DNA from: Mesostigma viride
Taxonomy: Eukaryota; Streptophyta; Mesostigmatophyceae; Mesostigmatales; Mesostigmataceae
Direction: 5' to 3'
DNA: 64,000 bases
NCBI GenBank assembly: GCA_009746045.1
Contig: RPFO01000114.1
Coordinates: 547,219-611,218 of the forward strand
Shown here: in pieces, positions 10,880-21,985 of the stretch
Numbering within the stretch: the stretch's first letter is position 1
Layout of the letters: each line of letters starts with the position of its first letter
The notes under the pieces: model-generated
Seen by the model: the letters and a program-made list of their open reading frames with translations, nothing else
What the model was told of the DNA's origin: nothing
Database searches by the model: none
Position numbers and translations under genes: made by a program

Positions 10880-11937
10880 GTTGCAAGTGCGGCGCGGCTG
10901 ACTGCAAGTGCCCCACAAACAAGGCCAAGATGTGCTCATGTGGCGAGAAGTGTGCTTGTGGAGCGGCTAACCGGTGCGGGGACGCGTCCTGCCCGGCAGC
11001 GGCCACGTCGTCGACATGCGGATGCACCGGAACGTGCAGCTGCTCGCCGAGCTGCGCGTGTGAAAATTGTCAGTGCGCGGGCTGCCCCAAGAAGACAACC
11101 TGCAGTTGCACCGGGTCATGCAGCTGCGGCCCGAAGTGCGCCTGTGAGAACTGCACGTGCCCGGATTGCCCGGCGAAGAAATCCAAGTGCGGTTGTGCTG
11201 GCAGCTGCAGCTGTGGCCCCGTGTGCAAGTGTGAGAACTGCACGTGCGCCGACTGCCCGAACAAGAAGGCGTCCAAGTGCGGTTGTACTGGCAGCTGCAG
11301 CTGTGGCCCCGTATGCAAGTGTGAGAACTGCACGTGCGCCGACTGCCCGAACAAGAAGGCGTCCAAGTGCGGTTGTACTGGCAGCTGCAGCTGCGGCCCT
11401 GTGTGCGAGTGTGAGAACTGCACGTGTGCTGACTGCCCGAACAAGAAGGCGTCCAAGTGCGGTTGTACTGGCAGCTGCAGCTGTGGCCCTGTGTGCAAGT
11501 GTGAGAACTGCACGTGCGCCGACTGCCCGAACAAGAAGGCGTCCAAGTGCGGTTGTACTGGCAGCTGCAGCTGTGGCCCCGTATGCAAGTGTGAGAACTG
11601 CACGTGCGCCGACTGCCCAAACAAGAAGGCGTCCAAGTGCGGTTGTACTGGCAGCTGCAGCTGTGGCCCTGTGTGCAAGTGTGAGAACTGCACGTGCGCC
11701 GACTGCCCGAACAAGAAGGCGTCCAAGTGCGGTTGTACTGGCAGCTGCAGCTGTGGCCCCGTGTGCAAGTGTGAGAACTGCACGTGCGCCGACTGCCCGA
11801 ACAAGAAGGCGTCCAAGTGCGGTTGTACTGGCAGCTGCAGCTGCGGCCCCGTGTGCAAGTGTGAGAATTGCACGTGTGCCGACTGCCCAAACAAGAAGCA
11901 AGCCGCAGCAGGCTGCTCTTCCGGCTGCTGCCATTGA
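10880..11937 (+). CDS. Giant metallothionein-like Cys-repeat protein (main exon)
   Basis: The exon opens after a good acceptor (CTTTTGCAG|G at 10879) and ends at TGA 11935-11937. It encodes about 350 residues. After a Cys-rich head (GCKCGAADCKC) come two diverged and then eight nearly identical 30-residue modules of the type CGC-x3-CSCGPVCKCENCTCADC followed by a PNKKAS linker. Each module has nine Cys, mostly as C-x-C pairs. The tail is GCSSGCCH. There are no aromatic residues in the repeats. This composition fits metal-thiolate cluster binding (Cu(I), Zn or Cd) in the cytosol. Ordinary metallothioneins are 40-80 residues, so this one is unusually long. The 90-bp DNA units differ mostly at silent sites. 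No in-frame ATG is visible in this exon; the first exon or true start is unresolved. TGTAA motifs lie at about 12069-12085. Confidence 0.75.
11187..11898 (+). repeat. 90-bp coding tandem repeat, eight copies
   Basis: Units begin AAGTGCGGTTGT and recur every 90 bp with only scattered, mostly synonymous changes. One unit replaces VCKC by VCEC. The near identity suggests recent unit-by-unit expansion or homogenisation. Confidence 0.95.
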
Positions 11938-14900
11938 AGTTGACGATTGTTAGACTTTTCGACCAACTGTCCATTAAAGCCGCATATATATGTATATTTG
12001 TTTGTCTCCTTGATATTTGTTTGTTGCTTTCTGACGACAAGATGGTTGGGGCATGGTGCAGATGATATTTGTAACTTTCGTGTAATTTTTTTTCTAATGA
12101 GATTAGCATATAATGGCATACCCATGCGGATGACACGCAAGTACTTACTTACTATTAAAGCCGCGGTCATTGCCCGAGCATTTTTCGGATAGTAGCATCT
12201 CCAACTGTAGGGTTCAACAGTATGGATCGTTCATGAATCATGCCATCCACATTTGCATCACAACACCTTGAAATGGCCTTTTTTTTACATAAATTATGGC
12301 CCATGGCAAGTTTATTGTCAGATTGACCTAGGATTGGATCCCACCACTCCCCGGGATGTGTCTGGCTAGTGGTGGAGTAGTTGAGTCAAAATGTTAATTA
12401 AGTTTACATGGTACTCCCTGCTTAAGTTAACTCCAGATCCAAGGCCAAAACTGGCCACCTAAACCACTTGCACTTGCATAGAAACAATAGTTGATCTCAG
12501 ATTATGCTGTAACTTTGCAGTGGTGATGAATAATAGGTGTTCTGACCTTGTACAAAGTTCTACGCCATTTGGAGCCCTAGTTGGTGACGAATGCTAGCAA
12601 AATTTTGCTAGCATTTGTCATTAATGGCCATTTAAAATCAATATTTAACCCAAATAATGTCAGAATGACACCAAAACTTATTGCCATCATGCCAGCACCT
12701 GAAGCAAGGTCTCAACAAGTCATGAGCAAAAATTCAGATCATGCAGAGCCCAAAATGGTGACATTTGCCAGCAATTGTCACCATTTTTTGCTTTTTTACT
12801 CACAATTTTAACAACACTAACCACCAAAACATTCTCTAAGCTGGGGCACATCATTTAAATCTTTGCAGGCAACTCAAGAATGACTAGTACAAACAGTGTG
12901 CAAAAACTTGGTGCATGTGAATGCCTGAGTGGTGACCATTGCTAGCAGAATCCATCATGTAAGGTAGGCATTGCCAGTTGCCACAAAGCTGTGATGTGCA
13001 GTGCATGTCCATATGTATACCCCATGACACCATGCCTCTAAACTACTTGGCACATTGCAAAATGGGAAGGAAAGGTGAATAATACATGCCACATCACTAA
13101 CACAGCCATTTGAATGCTACCAACACGCACCATGCATGATATACACTACGTGTACAGTAGTAATACATGTCGAGAATATGCCGAGCGAGCATATCAAGGT
13201 GCAGTGACCCCCACGCTGGCACATGTCACCTGGCATCCACGTATGCTCACATGATATGGCATTGGCATATCCCATGTCTCCATCTCTTGCACTTTATGCG
13301 CACCAAGCCACCCATGCATGCAGTCGCCCACCCATGCAGCCACCTGGCCACCCACCCACACAACTGCTCACACACTCGCGCGCCCGTGCACCCAAACAGC
13401 CGCCTGTCCTCCCACCCAGTGACCCACCCACCAAGCCAGCCGCGTGCTTACCCAACTTATACTCTGATCCCCAACTTATACAACCATGCGTGCACCTAGG
13501 CACTCAACCACCTACCAACCCACTTGGACATCCACCCACCCACCAAGGCACCTGCGCGACCCACACACCAACTAGGTAATAAGCAGGCATTCCCCCATCC
13601 AATGAGCCAACCACCCAACCACCCAACCACCTAAACACCCAGCCAGCTGGCCCCATATGCACCCGTCCGGCCACCCACAGTTGACCCACCCACGCACCTA
13701 CCCACTCAACCACTCACTGCCCCCACACCCTTATACCCACTGACCCACCCACTGACCTACCCACACATGCATTTTCTCAGCCAGCACCCCGGCACCTACC
13801 TCACCCCAAACCTGCACAGCCCTTCACCCGCGATAGGTGAGTCGGCCCCAACCATAAACCCATCCACGCATCCATATCTGTGCGCCCACCCGTCCATCTA
13901 CCCGTCCCTTCGCCCACCCACCCACATCTAGTCATCTACACATCCACCAGCCACCAACCACCAATGGCCCACCCACCAACCCACCCACACACACACATCC
14001 CTACTAACCAACCAACCACCAACCCACCACCCTCAAAAACGTGCAGTTGTTTCACTCATGCATCCAACAACCCACCCACTTCAAAGTCCCAAAAGCCTAT
14101 CATCACCCAGCCACCTGGGAATCTGCCAATAACCGACCGCCCTTGCACTCATCCACCCACCATGACCAGCCAGCCACCCAGGCACCCACCCACCCTCTCC
14201 AACTGCATGTGCTCCCACCTACGCAGCCAGCCATTTACCAAGGCATCCACCCATCAGCCACCCACCTGCCATTGAACCCACCCACGCCTAGGCATCCCTT
14301 GAAGCATCTATCGCCCAAGCCTCCCACCCAAGGCTCTCTGGGCAATCAAACAACCAAACAACCAATCACCCAGCTATACAACCACCTAACCACCTAACCA
14401 CTCAACAACACAATCACCGAACCACCTAACTACCCAACACCCAAACCAGCCAGGCATGTGCCCGCCTCGCATGCCCTCACCATTGCAACACCCCATACAC
14501 GCCCCGCTCACCTAGCCAGCCACACACCCAGCCAGTCTCCTGCTCAACTCACGCATGAAGGCAATATCAGCCATGCATGGCCTCACCTTGCATCACTTGC
14601 ATTGCCTGGTTAATTTGCATGAGACAGCTTCCATCTCATCGTCAGCAACTGAAAAGGCTCTCTCTTCACAGTAATGAATAAGCAACAACGTTGGAACGTT
14701 CTCCCATCCCTCTTTAAAACAGTCATTAAATCAGAAAGACAAGGGCAAATCTCTGGACAAGGTGGCAATAACCACTGCACCATGCTCTTGAGAAAGCCTT
14801 AACAATCCAGCTTTCTACCCTTTTAGAAGCTACATTGCGTTAGCAACGATTCTGGGCCCTCTGGCTCGCTCACCTCGCTTAATCTGCGCTTCTTTATGGC

Positions 14901-16649
14901 TGCCGGGATATGCGAAGCTTGGGCCGAGCGTGTCTTGGCGAGGTCGTCTGCCCGACTCATCACATCTCGAAACCGCACTGCCGACTAATAAAAACGATGC
15001 CCCACTTTGCCTTTTGTATCTGGCGTCAAAAGAACAATGAACTCGCTTGGAAAACACTGTCGCAAAGAGCTTCCTACAGGCATTATAAGCAATTTTCGCG
15101 GCTTTTACCGCACTTACTGCACATCCGGAAGACCATTAGCGGCCTTAGCGCGGAATCTTGGGCACGCCATATCTTCTGCTGGCTCATTGCCGCAGGCTGG
15201 CAGTATAGTAAGGTCGGGCATAGCCTAAAGATCTGATTATCTGACGACAAAGATATGCATTGCATGAAGCAAGAAACAGACGGATTTCGCACCCACGTAT
15301 TTATTCACGCCAATGCCGGACAATTAAAAGCGAAACTCAAAAAACGAAAACACTAACGTTTTCGGGAATATTATAACGAACAAGCTGAGCTATCGTGCCG
15401 GGATTTTCGTTTCCTCCCGTATCCAGGACCTTGAGACACGTACCACCGAGAAATCCGGTTTTCGCGAAAAACTGGTCCGCTGTGAAAAAAACTTTTTGTC
15501 CCGTTCAATGCCCGCGTCGCAATAACAGCGTATACAAGTCCAAAATTATTCCATGGATTGGCCGTGATGTAAGCTTCGTTTTGACACCTCGGGCGGCTGC
15601 AATGACGCAAGTTTCAGAACGCTAGCTCATGCTCGACCGCCATGGGTGTTTTCGTCGTTTTCGTCTCTGGTGTCGCGGGAAAAATCTAGATCTCGGACGA
15701 ATTCCGGACAACAATTTATGTAAAAATTTGGCGGGGCTCGCGGTGTTGTGAATATTTCATAAACCTTTTTATTGTTTGTTACCATCTGTCTCCCTTCATG
15801 CAGGTCTTCCTACAGATAGCCACGCGGCTCTCGCGGTCTTCACATCTTTCCTCTCAGACAACTACCCTAGTCCTTCCACGACGTTAGAACGCCATTAATT
15901 AATTAATTAATTAATTAGACTCGTGCTCCCGTTGGGGAGTCACGGAGCATTAACCCCGATGGATCGATGGATGGATGGGTGCAAACATTCCTACCGGTCT
16001 AATCTATCTACATTGGCTACATACTACATCTATCTAACAACATTCGAACGCCATGCGTCCAGGAATAGTTGTCTCAGGAATAGTTTGTAGGCTTTAGCGG
16101 GTTTCACAGGACTTGCATTAATTAATTAGGAACATAGCTCAATTGGGAGTAAATGTAGCACATATCCCAGAGAAGGGGCATATGGCTTTAAATAATACAT
16201 TCTAAGCTACTTCCTGCAAGGGTGGGAATGTAAACGACACTTGCTCGGGGAGCACCAGGGCACCTGCACCCCGCGGCCCACGATCTATCAAGCTCAACCC
16301 AGCTAAGGGGAGCCTGTCATGGGGAGGGAAGATCAGCATGGCTATACAAAAGGCTGGTTGTCTCCTTGATACAAAAGCTAAGGCATGGCCGGCTTCTCAG
16401 CAGAGAGTGGCTCTCTGCATGCGTAGTCACAGCATAACTACAAAATAAAGCTAGGAATCATCTGGTGTGTGGCGCGTCATGGGCACACATGTACATGCAC
16501 GACTAGTTAATGTTCATAAGTCAGCTGGTATAGTGCCTGTAGTAGGCGGGCAGGTTTTTCCGCGGACCGGCACTGAACGCAAATGGTTTCCACCTTTGCG
16601 GCGTGCCAAATCAGAATGTACAAGGCCATTGTCTAACTATTATACATAA
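11938..16649. other. Region without a convincing gene
   Basis: After the metallothionein 3' region I see no frame with protein-like content. The stretch holds the CCAC-rich low-complexity tract at 13280-14560, a TTAA tetranucleotide run near 15896-15918, and otherwise unique, moderately AT-rich sequence. The longest frames in 14830-15625 have no recognisable motif. Confidence 0.6.
13280..14560 (+). repeat. Degenerate CCAC/ACCC low-complexity tract
   Basis: About 1.3 kb dominated by CCACCCA-like words on the plus strand. The proline/histidine/threonine frames it produces are not credible genes. Strand composition is strongly skewed (C-rich, G-poor) throughout. Confidence 0.85.
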
Positions 16650-17315
16650 CTACTGCTGTATTCCCCTAATCTGGGGCGTCTGGAGTCGCTGGGGCCGCGG
16701 TGGTCGCTGGGGTTGCGTGCCAGGGCTTGTGGCCGACGTAGATGGCCGCCCCCTTCCAGTACCGACCGGCTGTCCCGCCTTGGTCTGCCAGAGCTGGAGG
16801 TAGGTCGGCCATAGCTCCCGTCGCCGTTGTTGCTGCGTCAGGGTCAAGCCATCGTCCACGGTGAAGGGAGTGTTCTCGAGCCGCTTGCGGCGTCTGAGAA
16901 ACGAAATATTGTCCGCTGGGCTCTTAAAGATGAGAAGAAGCGGGGGCGCCCCTGCCTTACCCCGCGCGCGGGGAAGGCGGTGGGCGACAAGCTTAATCTC
17001 ACCAAGAAGGCCCATGCGATCAAGGATTTTGCTCTCAAACGTACGTGCAAGCTTCTCGGAATTCTCACCTTCCTCCATGTCGAAGTTCTTGAGTATGGCG
17101 TTAAGGCTGCGCTTGGCGAGCTCGGCCTCCTCGCGGAGGTCGAGCTTCTGCTGCTGGAGCTGTGCTGCAACGGCGGAGGTGGTGGAGGTGGTGTGTTGCT
17201 TAAGCATGTCCGCCCAGGTCTGCCGGTGGGGGGAGAATCGCCAGCCGGGCCAGCGAGGGCTGGCTGGGCGTCCCCAACATCTACTGCTCCAATTTTGGTA
17301 CTTTTGAAATTCCAT
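16650..17315 (-). pseudogene. LINE ORF1-like fragment
   Basis: A 221-residue frame has a coiled-coil-prone middle (QLQQQKLDLREEAELAKRS). It is followed by a segment of the form LGEIKLVAHRLPRARGKAG..PLLLIFKS, then FLRRRKRLENTPFTVDDGLT and QQQRRREL. This order (coiled coil, RNA-binding-like fold with RPLLV-F-S, then basic tail) resembles the nucleic-acid-binding ORF1 protein of L1-type non-LTR retrotransposons. No endonuclease or reverse transcriptase follows, so it is at best a truncated copy. The tail is Pro/Arg/Gln-rich. The assignment rests on motif memory only. Confidence 0.4.
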
Positions 17316-17917
17316 GCCTGGAGCGCAAAGTTTGCAATATATGTGCCGTTTGTAGCTCTAGCTCTATAATAACCTGACCAACCCCGCATTCCTCAAAGTA
17401 GCACTTGTTGCCTATTCTCATTATGCGAATCACATGATTAGGATGTGCTTCATGATTGCTATTGCTCGAGATTCAATTAAGAATGATTGACATCAATAAA
17501 TGATGAACCAAATAAACCAAATTAGGCCACTTGACAAGTTCATGATCCATTTAAATTGTACAATTAAGCGATTAATTAATTCATAAATCATACATTACAT
17601 GGGATACCCCCGTCGACGAGCTAGTGGTACGTACAATGAAACATTTGAGTTTGTAACATGTCTCCATGGATATATACATGTATGCTGGACCTCGCGCATC
17701 TCAGCCCTCTAAGAAATGTTATTTGAACTCAGGTCTAGATCTAAATATATACATGATCTGGATAATATTATACACTTCCTTAAAAGAGCATGAATCGAGC
17801 TTTACAATTCAGGACAAGGAACTCGTTTGCAAATCACGGCTGAAAGGCAAGTGCTCACAACGAAGCACGTGCTCTCAAGGCTGTCCACCTCGTCCAACCA
17901 AGCCCGGGCGAGCTGGC

Positions 17918-20900
17918 CTACTCAACAGGTCTCTTCTTGGCCAAGTTCGTGAGCCGTTTCTCGACGTCTGTCGGAATGGTCAAGATGGCCTGGCGATTGT
18001 TAGCTGGGTTGACAACAATGGTGTGTTCGAACCCCGCGTCCATGCACAGGTAGCAATTGACCAAGTTTGGCTGTTCAGCTTGCGCATCGGCGTCCATTTT
18101 GAACATCGTCGCCATACCCGGAAATCTGTCCCAGTAGCGCACCCCCACCACCCATTGTCCCTTACGGAACAACTCCCTATCGACCTTGCCGTTTCTGTCG
18201 GCCACTCGCCTCACGAAAGTAGCGGCCACCTGATAAGGCTCCTGCAAGACTTCCGCTAGCCAATATGGATGATCTGGATCGTGGGACTCATCACCAGAGT
18301 AGGACTCGACGGCAAAAATGTCTCGCAGCTTCAGTCTCCTTCCCATCATCGTCCTCTCTGCCTGTAGTCTGTTCAGTCGCGTCCCTGCGTGCCCCCCTTG
18401 TCCGTTTGGGTTCCTTTGCACTGGCTCCCCCAGTTTGTGGAGCTTCATCCGAGCACCTCCCACATTCCAGCCGTCCATGTCGGTCCACTCCTTTCGACAA
18501 TCCCACCACCTTTCCTCGGCGCACGCACCGCCACAATAGCAGGAATACTGGCGCAGCATTAAGCGCGTCACATTCGACTTGTCCATGCGCCACCAGTGCG
18601 CCTTCTTCACTCCTTTGATTTCGCCGCGCCCTGGGCTGTAAGGAAGCACCTGCGCGTCGAAGACAAGATTTGCACAAGGGAAAGTTGAAGTTACGAGACC
18701 ATCGAGCTAGTTGTGTTTTATTAAGCACTCCTGATCGCCAGGACTCCAAGAACGCCCTAGAAACGACGGCCGGCGTAACTATTCCCTGAACGAGGACTGT
18801 ACACTTAATTACCTCGGGGAACTCGAAGAAGTTACGCCTGGTCGTTGTGGTCCCGCCCACCGCCCCCGACGCCAGATTCTCCACCAACTGGGCGGCCGTC
18901 TGTTTGTCCTGGTTCTCTTCCCTGATGTGCCACCTCCTCAACATGCACTTCACAGTCCCACCAGCTCCATCCACCTCCCCCTTTCCGTGCTGCTCCCCAA
19001 AGTAATTCCACTCAAATGACTCCAGGTGCGGATCCTCCGTCAGCAGCCGGGCCACTTCCGCGATCACATTCCTTGACTTGAACTGCATGGAGCAATTGTC
19101 CGACCACCCAATGAAGCGCTTCACCTCTACCCCTTCTGACCGTAGTGTCGCCAGGATTTTGAGGATAGCAAAACGGAGGGCCCGCCCGTCCCTTTTCATT
19201 CCGCCCTGTCCGATGAAGTGAAACTCCCTTCTCACGACCTTTCCCGACGCTGGATCCAAGTAGCGCACGATCCAGGGCATAAGGACGAATGTGACTGGAT
19301 GCCAATACTGTGCTTGGAGATTGTGATAGGTGTAAGACTGGTAGTTCTCGGCGTAATCTGTGTGGCATACAAGGTCCCCCACCCGCATCCTTGAGAGACA
19401 TTCCTTGGAGGCGTCCGCTTGCCACCACGCGTTGAAGCAATGCTGGATGAAGTCCGGCCACTTGTCCACAATTGCCTCCTTTAGCTCCGTTGGTGTGGAC
19501 TTGACGTCGACTTGCGTCAATCGCTGCCCACCAGCCTTTGCGATCTCGTCACAGTCGTCCTGCATATGCGCAGTGTGCACATACAGAAAAGACATCAACT
19601 TCGACCCACCAATGACCTGTAGAAAGAAAAAAGACAGGACCTCAGGAAAAATTGAAAAAGAAACGCCTTGGGGCGCAACCACTCCACTAAAAATTACCTC
19701 TGGCCCAAGAACTTCAGGAAACATTGCAAAAGAAACGCCTTGGGGCGCAACCACTCCACTAAAAATTACCTCTGGCCCAAGAACCGCACCCGGCGGCACA
19801 TCCTGCATCTCGTATCTGGTCCATGAAATCAGGTGGTTGGAAGCCTCCTCCCGTTCGCATAACATGAAGTTCCGAATTCCACACTTGGGAGCCAGGCAAG
19901 TGCCCAACACACAAGCCTTACGCCGGATCGAGCAAACCCCCAACTCCTCGCCCAGGTCATGATCGGGCACCCCTTCCTCGTCGTCCAGCACCCTCCCATG
20001 CATGGGCAGATCCTCAAGTTCGCCCTGAAAAGGCTGAACCTGCGGCCGCGACGACCCCACAGACGACCTCGAACCTCCCCCCTCCCTCATCCCCTCCACC
20101 TCACAAGTAAACTTGTTCACCCACTCTGTCGTGTGAGTGGCTTTGAAAATGGAACATGTGGGCACGGACGACCCCACGTCGAGCTGGCTACCATGATCGC
20201 ACGCGTGGCATTCAGGTCCGCACTCGCATCTGGCATGAAAAGTTGCACGAAATTTGGCCAACCCCCCAACCATGGACTGCATGGTAGTGTGGTGCTGGCA
20301 TGCGCACAAGTTCCGCATTTTCCACCGCCCCTTGACGCATGCGGGCATATGCTTGCAAAAAGTAGTGTATCCCACATGAACTGTGCTCTTCTGATTCGTG
20401 CGTAGCATTGACATCCCTGCCTCCGTCTCCAAAATCACCTGATTTCCCCCCCTCACACCCTCCTCTCCCTCCCCCCCCCCCCCTCCCTACTGTCCATCCG
20501 CCGCGGTGGCTTCAACTCCGGATGGCGGGAAATGAACACTTCGTAAATCTTCGACTTGGAGACAGTATAGTAGCGCGCACCCTCCGAAAACGCTAGTGTA
20601 TGTTTGTAATCCTTTCTGGTCCATTCACAATGAACATCCTTCATGTTCGGAGACGCCCGCGTCAAGTTATCATCCCTCCAGCACGCTTGTATCAGGGCAA
20701 TGACTTCCGTCGGAAGCTCGTTTTCCTCTCCTCCTCTCTGGCGCACTCATCAAAAGGTCGTCCTCCCCTTCTTCCATTCCATCCCTGTGACCCCGAACAG
20801 TTGCGACAAAGCGCCTGTCAATCCCGAACGCGCGCTCCACAATCCTGTCCGGGACGCCCTCCATTGCCTTCGTAACAAGTCCACACAAGGCCCACCTAAG

Positions 20901-21266
20901 CCCACGATCCTTCTCAGATGTTCCCAAGTCGCCAAAAGCCTTCTTGATGTTATCCCGAAGAGATTCCGCCCAACTTTCAGGAAGCCCGTCGTCACAGTTC
21001 TTCCTCTTCTTAATGCCGTTGCTCTCCGCCACCATGGCATTTAGTCTTGAAGCTGCGCAAGACAGAACCTCCGCGCTCATCTCTGGCGTCCTGTGGTTGT
21101 TTGCTTTCACGCGTTCCGCCATGATAGGAAAGATGTCATTGGCAATTTTGTACCCCTTGTTCTCGATGTACTTGTCGCTCCAGAGACCGCGAAGTGCAGG
21201 CTCCCGGTCGTCATTGGACAAGGGACGCGAACCGTCGGAAACGGCCCCCCGCCCCGATCGCGCCAT
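17918..21266 (-). CDS. Transposase-like RNase H-fold protein (several exons)
   Basis: A minus-strand gene probably starts at ATG 21266 (MARSGRGAVSDGS) and stops at 17918. The core at about 19500-18860 reads MRVGDLVCHTDYAENYQS, then IGWSDNCSMQFKSRN, then EWNYFGEQHGKGEVDGAGGTVK. This is a D...D...HGKGxxDGxGGTVK pattern seen in a family of uncharacterised eukaryotic transposase-like proteins. It is preceded by a Cys/His-rich region with probable Zn ligands (CACQHH, CECGPECHAC). Likely introns: 18813-18659 (GAG|GTAATTAAG to GACGCGCAG), which joins FEFPE to VLPYSPGRGE; and about 19770-19616, ending TTCTACAG before VIGGSKLMSF. Near 20740 the frame shifts by one base between two good coding stretches, and around 20450-20500 another small intron or defect is needed. 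The C-terminal part (YWLAEVLQEPY...VVGVRYWDRFPG) may be a BAH-like module. Its activity cannot be judged. Confidence 0.6.
19625..19785 (-). repeat. Tandem duplication including a splice donor in the transposase intron
   Basis: A unit of about 75 bp containing AAAAATTACCTCTGGCCCAAGAAC (plus strand) is present twice. On the coding strand each copy has CAGAG|GTAATTTTT, so the intron carries two equivalent donor sites in tandem. Both copies remain open in the coding frame. Confidence 0.7.
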
Positions 21267-21410
21267 CAGACTTTGGTCAGACGGCAGCTGATTTTTTTCG
21301 CCTCTTAATCCCGCGGCACCGAAAGCCCTGAGGATGAGTAATGATAAATAATCACCATTAAAGACACGACGAAAACGATGGGCATCAAACAAGAACGACA
21401 AGCGTCATTA

Positions 21411-21985
21411 ATAACGCCGGCCGGCGCAACTGGATACATGTAAACCATACAAAAGTGATTTTATGAAACACATACAGTTTGTCATTAATAACGACGGCCG
21501 GCGTAACTCGGGCGCAATTAAAAACCATTAAGAAGCAACTCAGGATATGCAGGCAGAAATCCTTCAGGTGTAAAAAAGATGTACAAACACACTTTTGGTA
21601 ATGGGGCCTGATTGCGCAACTGCAAGATACCATTGGAAACGCCGGCCGGCGCAACTGGATGCATGTAAACCATACAAAAGTGATTTGCACAAAACCCCTA
21701 CAATTTGTCATGAGTAACGACGGCCGGCGTAACTCGGTTGCATTTGAAAACCACAAAGAAGCAACTCAGGTAGTGAAGGCGGAAATCCCAGAGGTGATAA
21801 AATGTTTACCAACACAAAATGTTGATAAGCGTGCAAGCTTTTGCAAGTGCGCGCAAGATACCATTGGAAACGCCGGCCGGCGCAACTGGAACACCAAAAC
21901 AAAAAACTTGATTTGCACGAAACCCATTCAGTTCGTCATGGATAACGACGGCCGGCGCAACTTCATGGCACTCACCACTTTCACC
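21411..21985. repeat. About 230-bp tandem repeat with GC-palindrome motif
   Basis: Two and a half units start at CGCCGGCCGGCGCAAC near 21414, 21640 and 21871. Each full unit holds a second, related motif ACGACGGCCGGCGTAAC about 75 bp later (near 21494, 21718 and 21946). The same motif also occurs inside the last intron of the neighbouring transposase-like gene near 18765. The placement just beyond the gene's 5' end suggests subterminal repeats of the element. Confidence 0.7.

Noticed and set aside
11116-11934. Long frames in other phases across the metallothionein repeat (up to 389 codons on the minus strand)
   Set aside because: The 90-bp repeat is a multiple of three and keeps all frames open. 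Only the Cys frame shows a functional composition and a good stop, tail and acceptor context.
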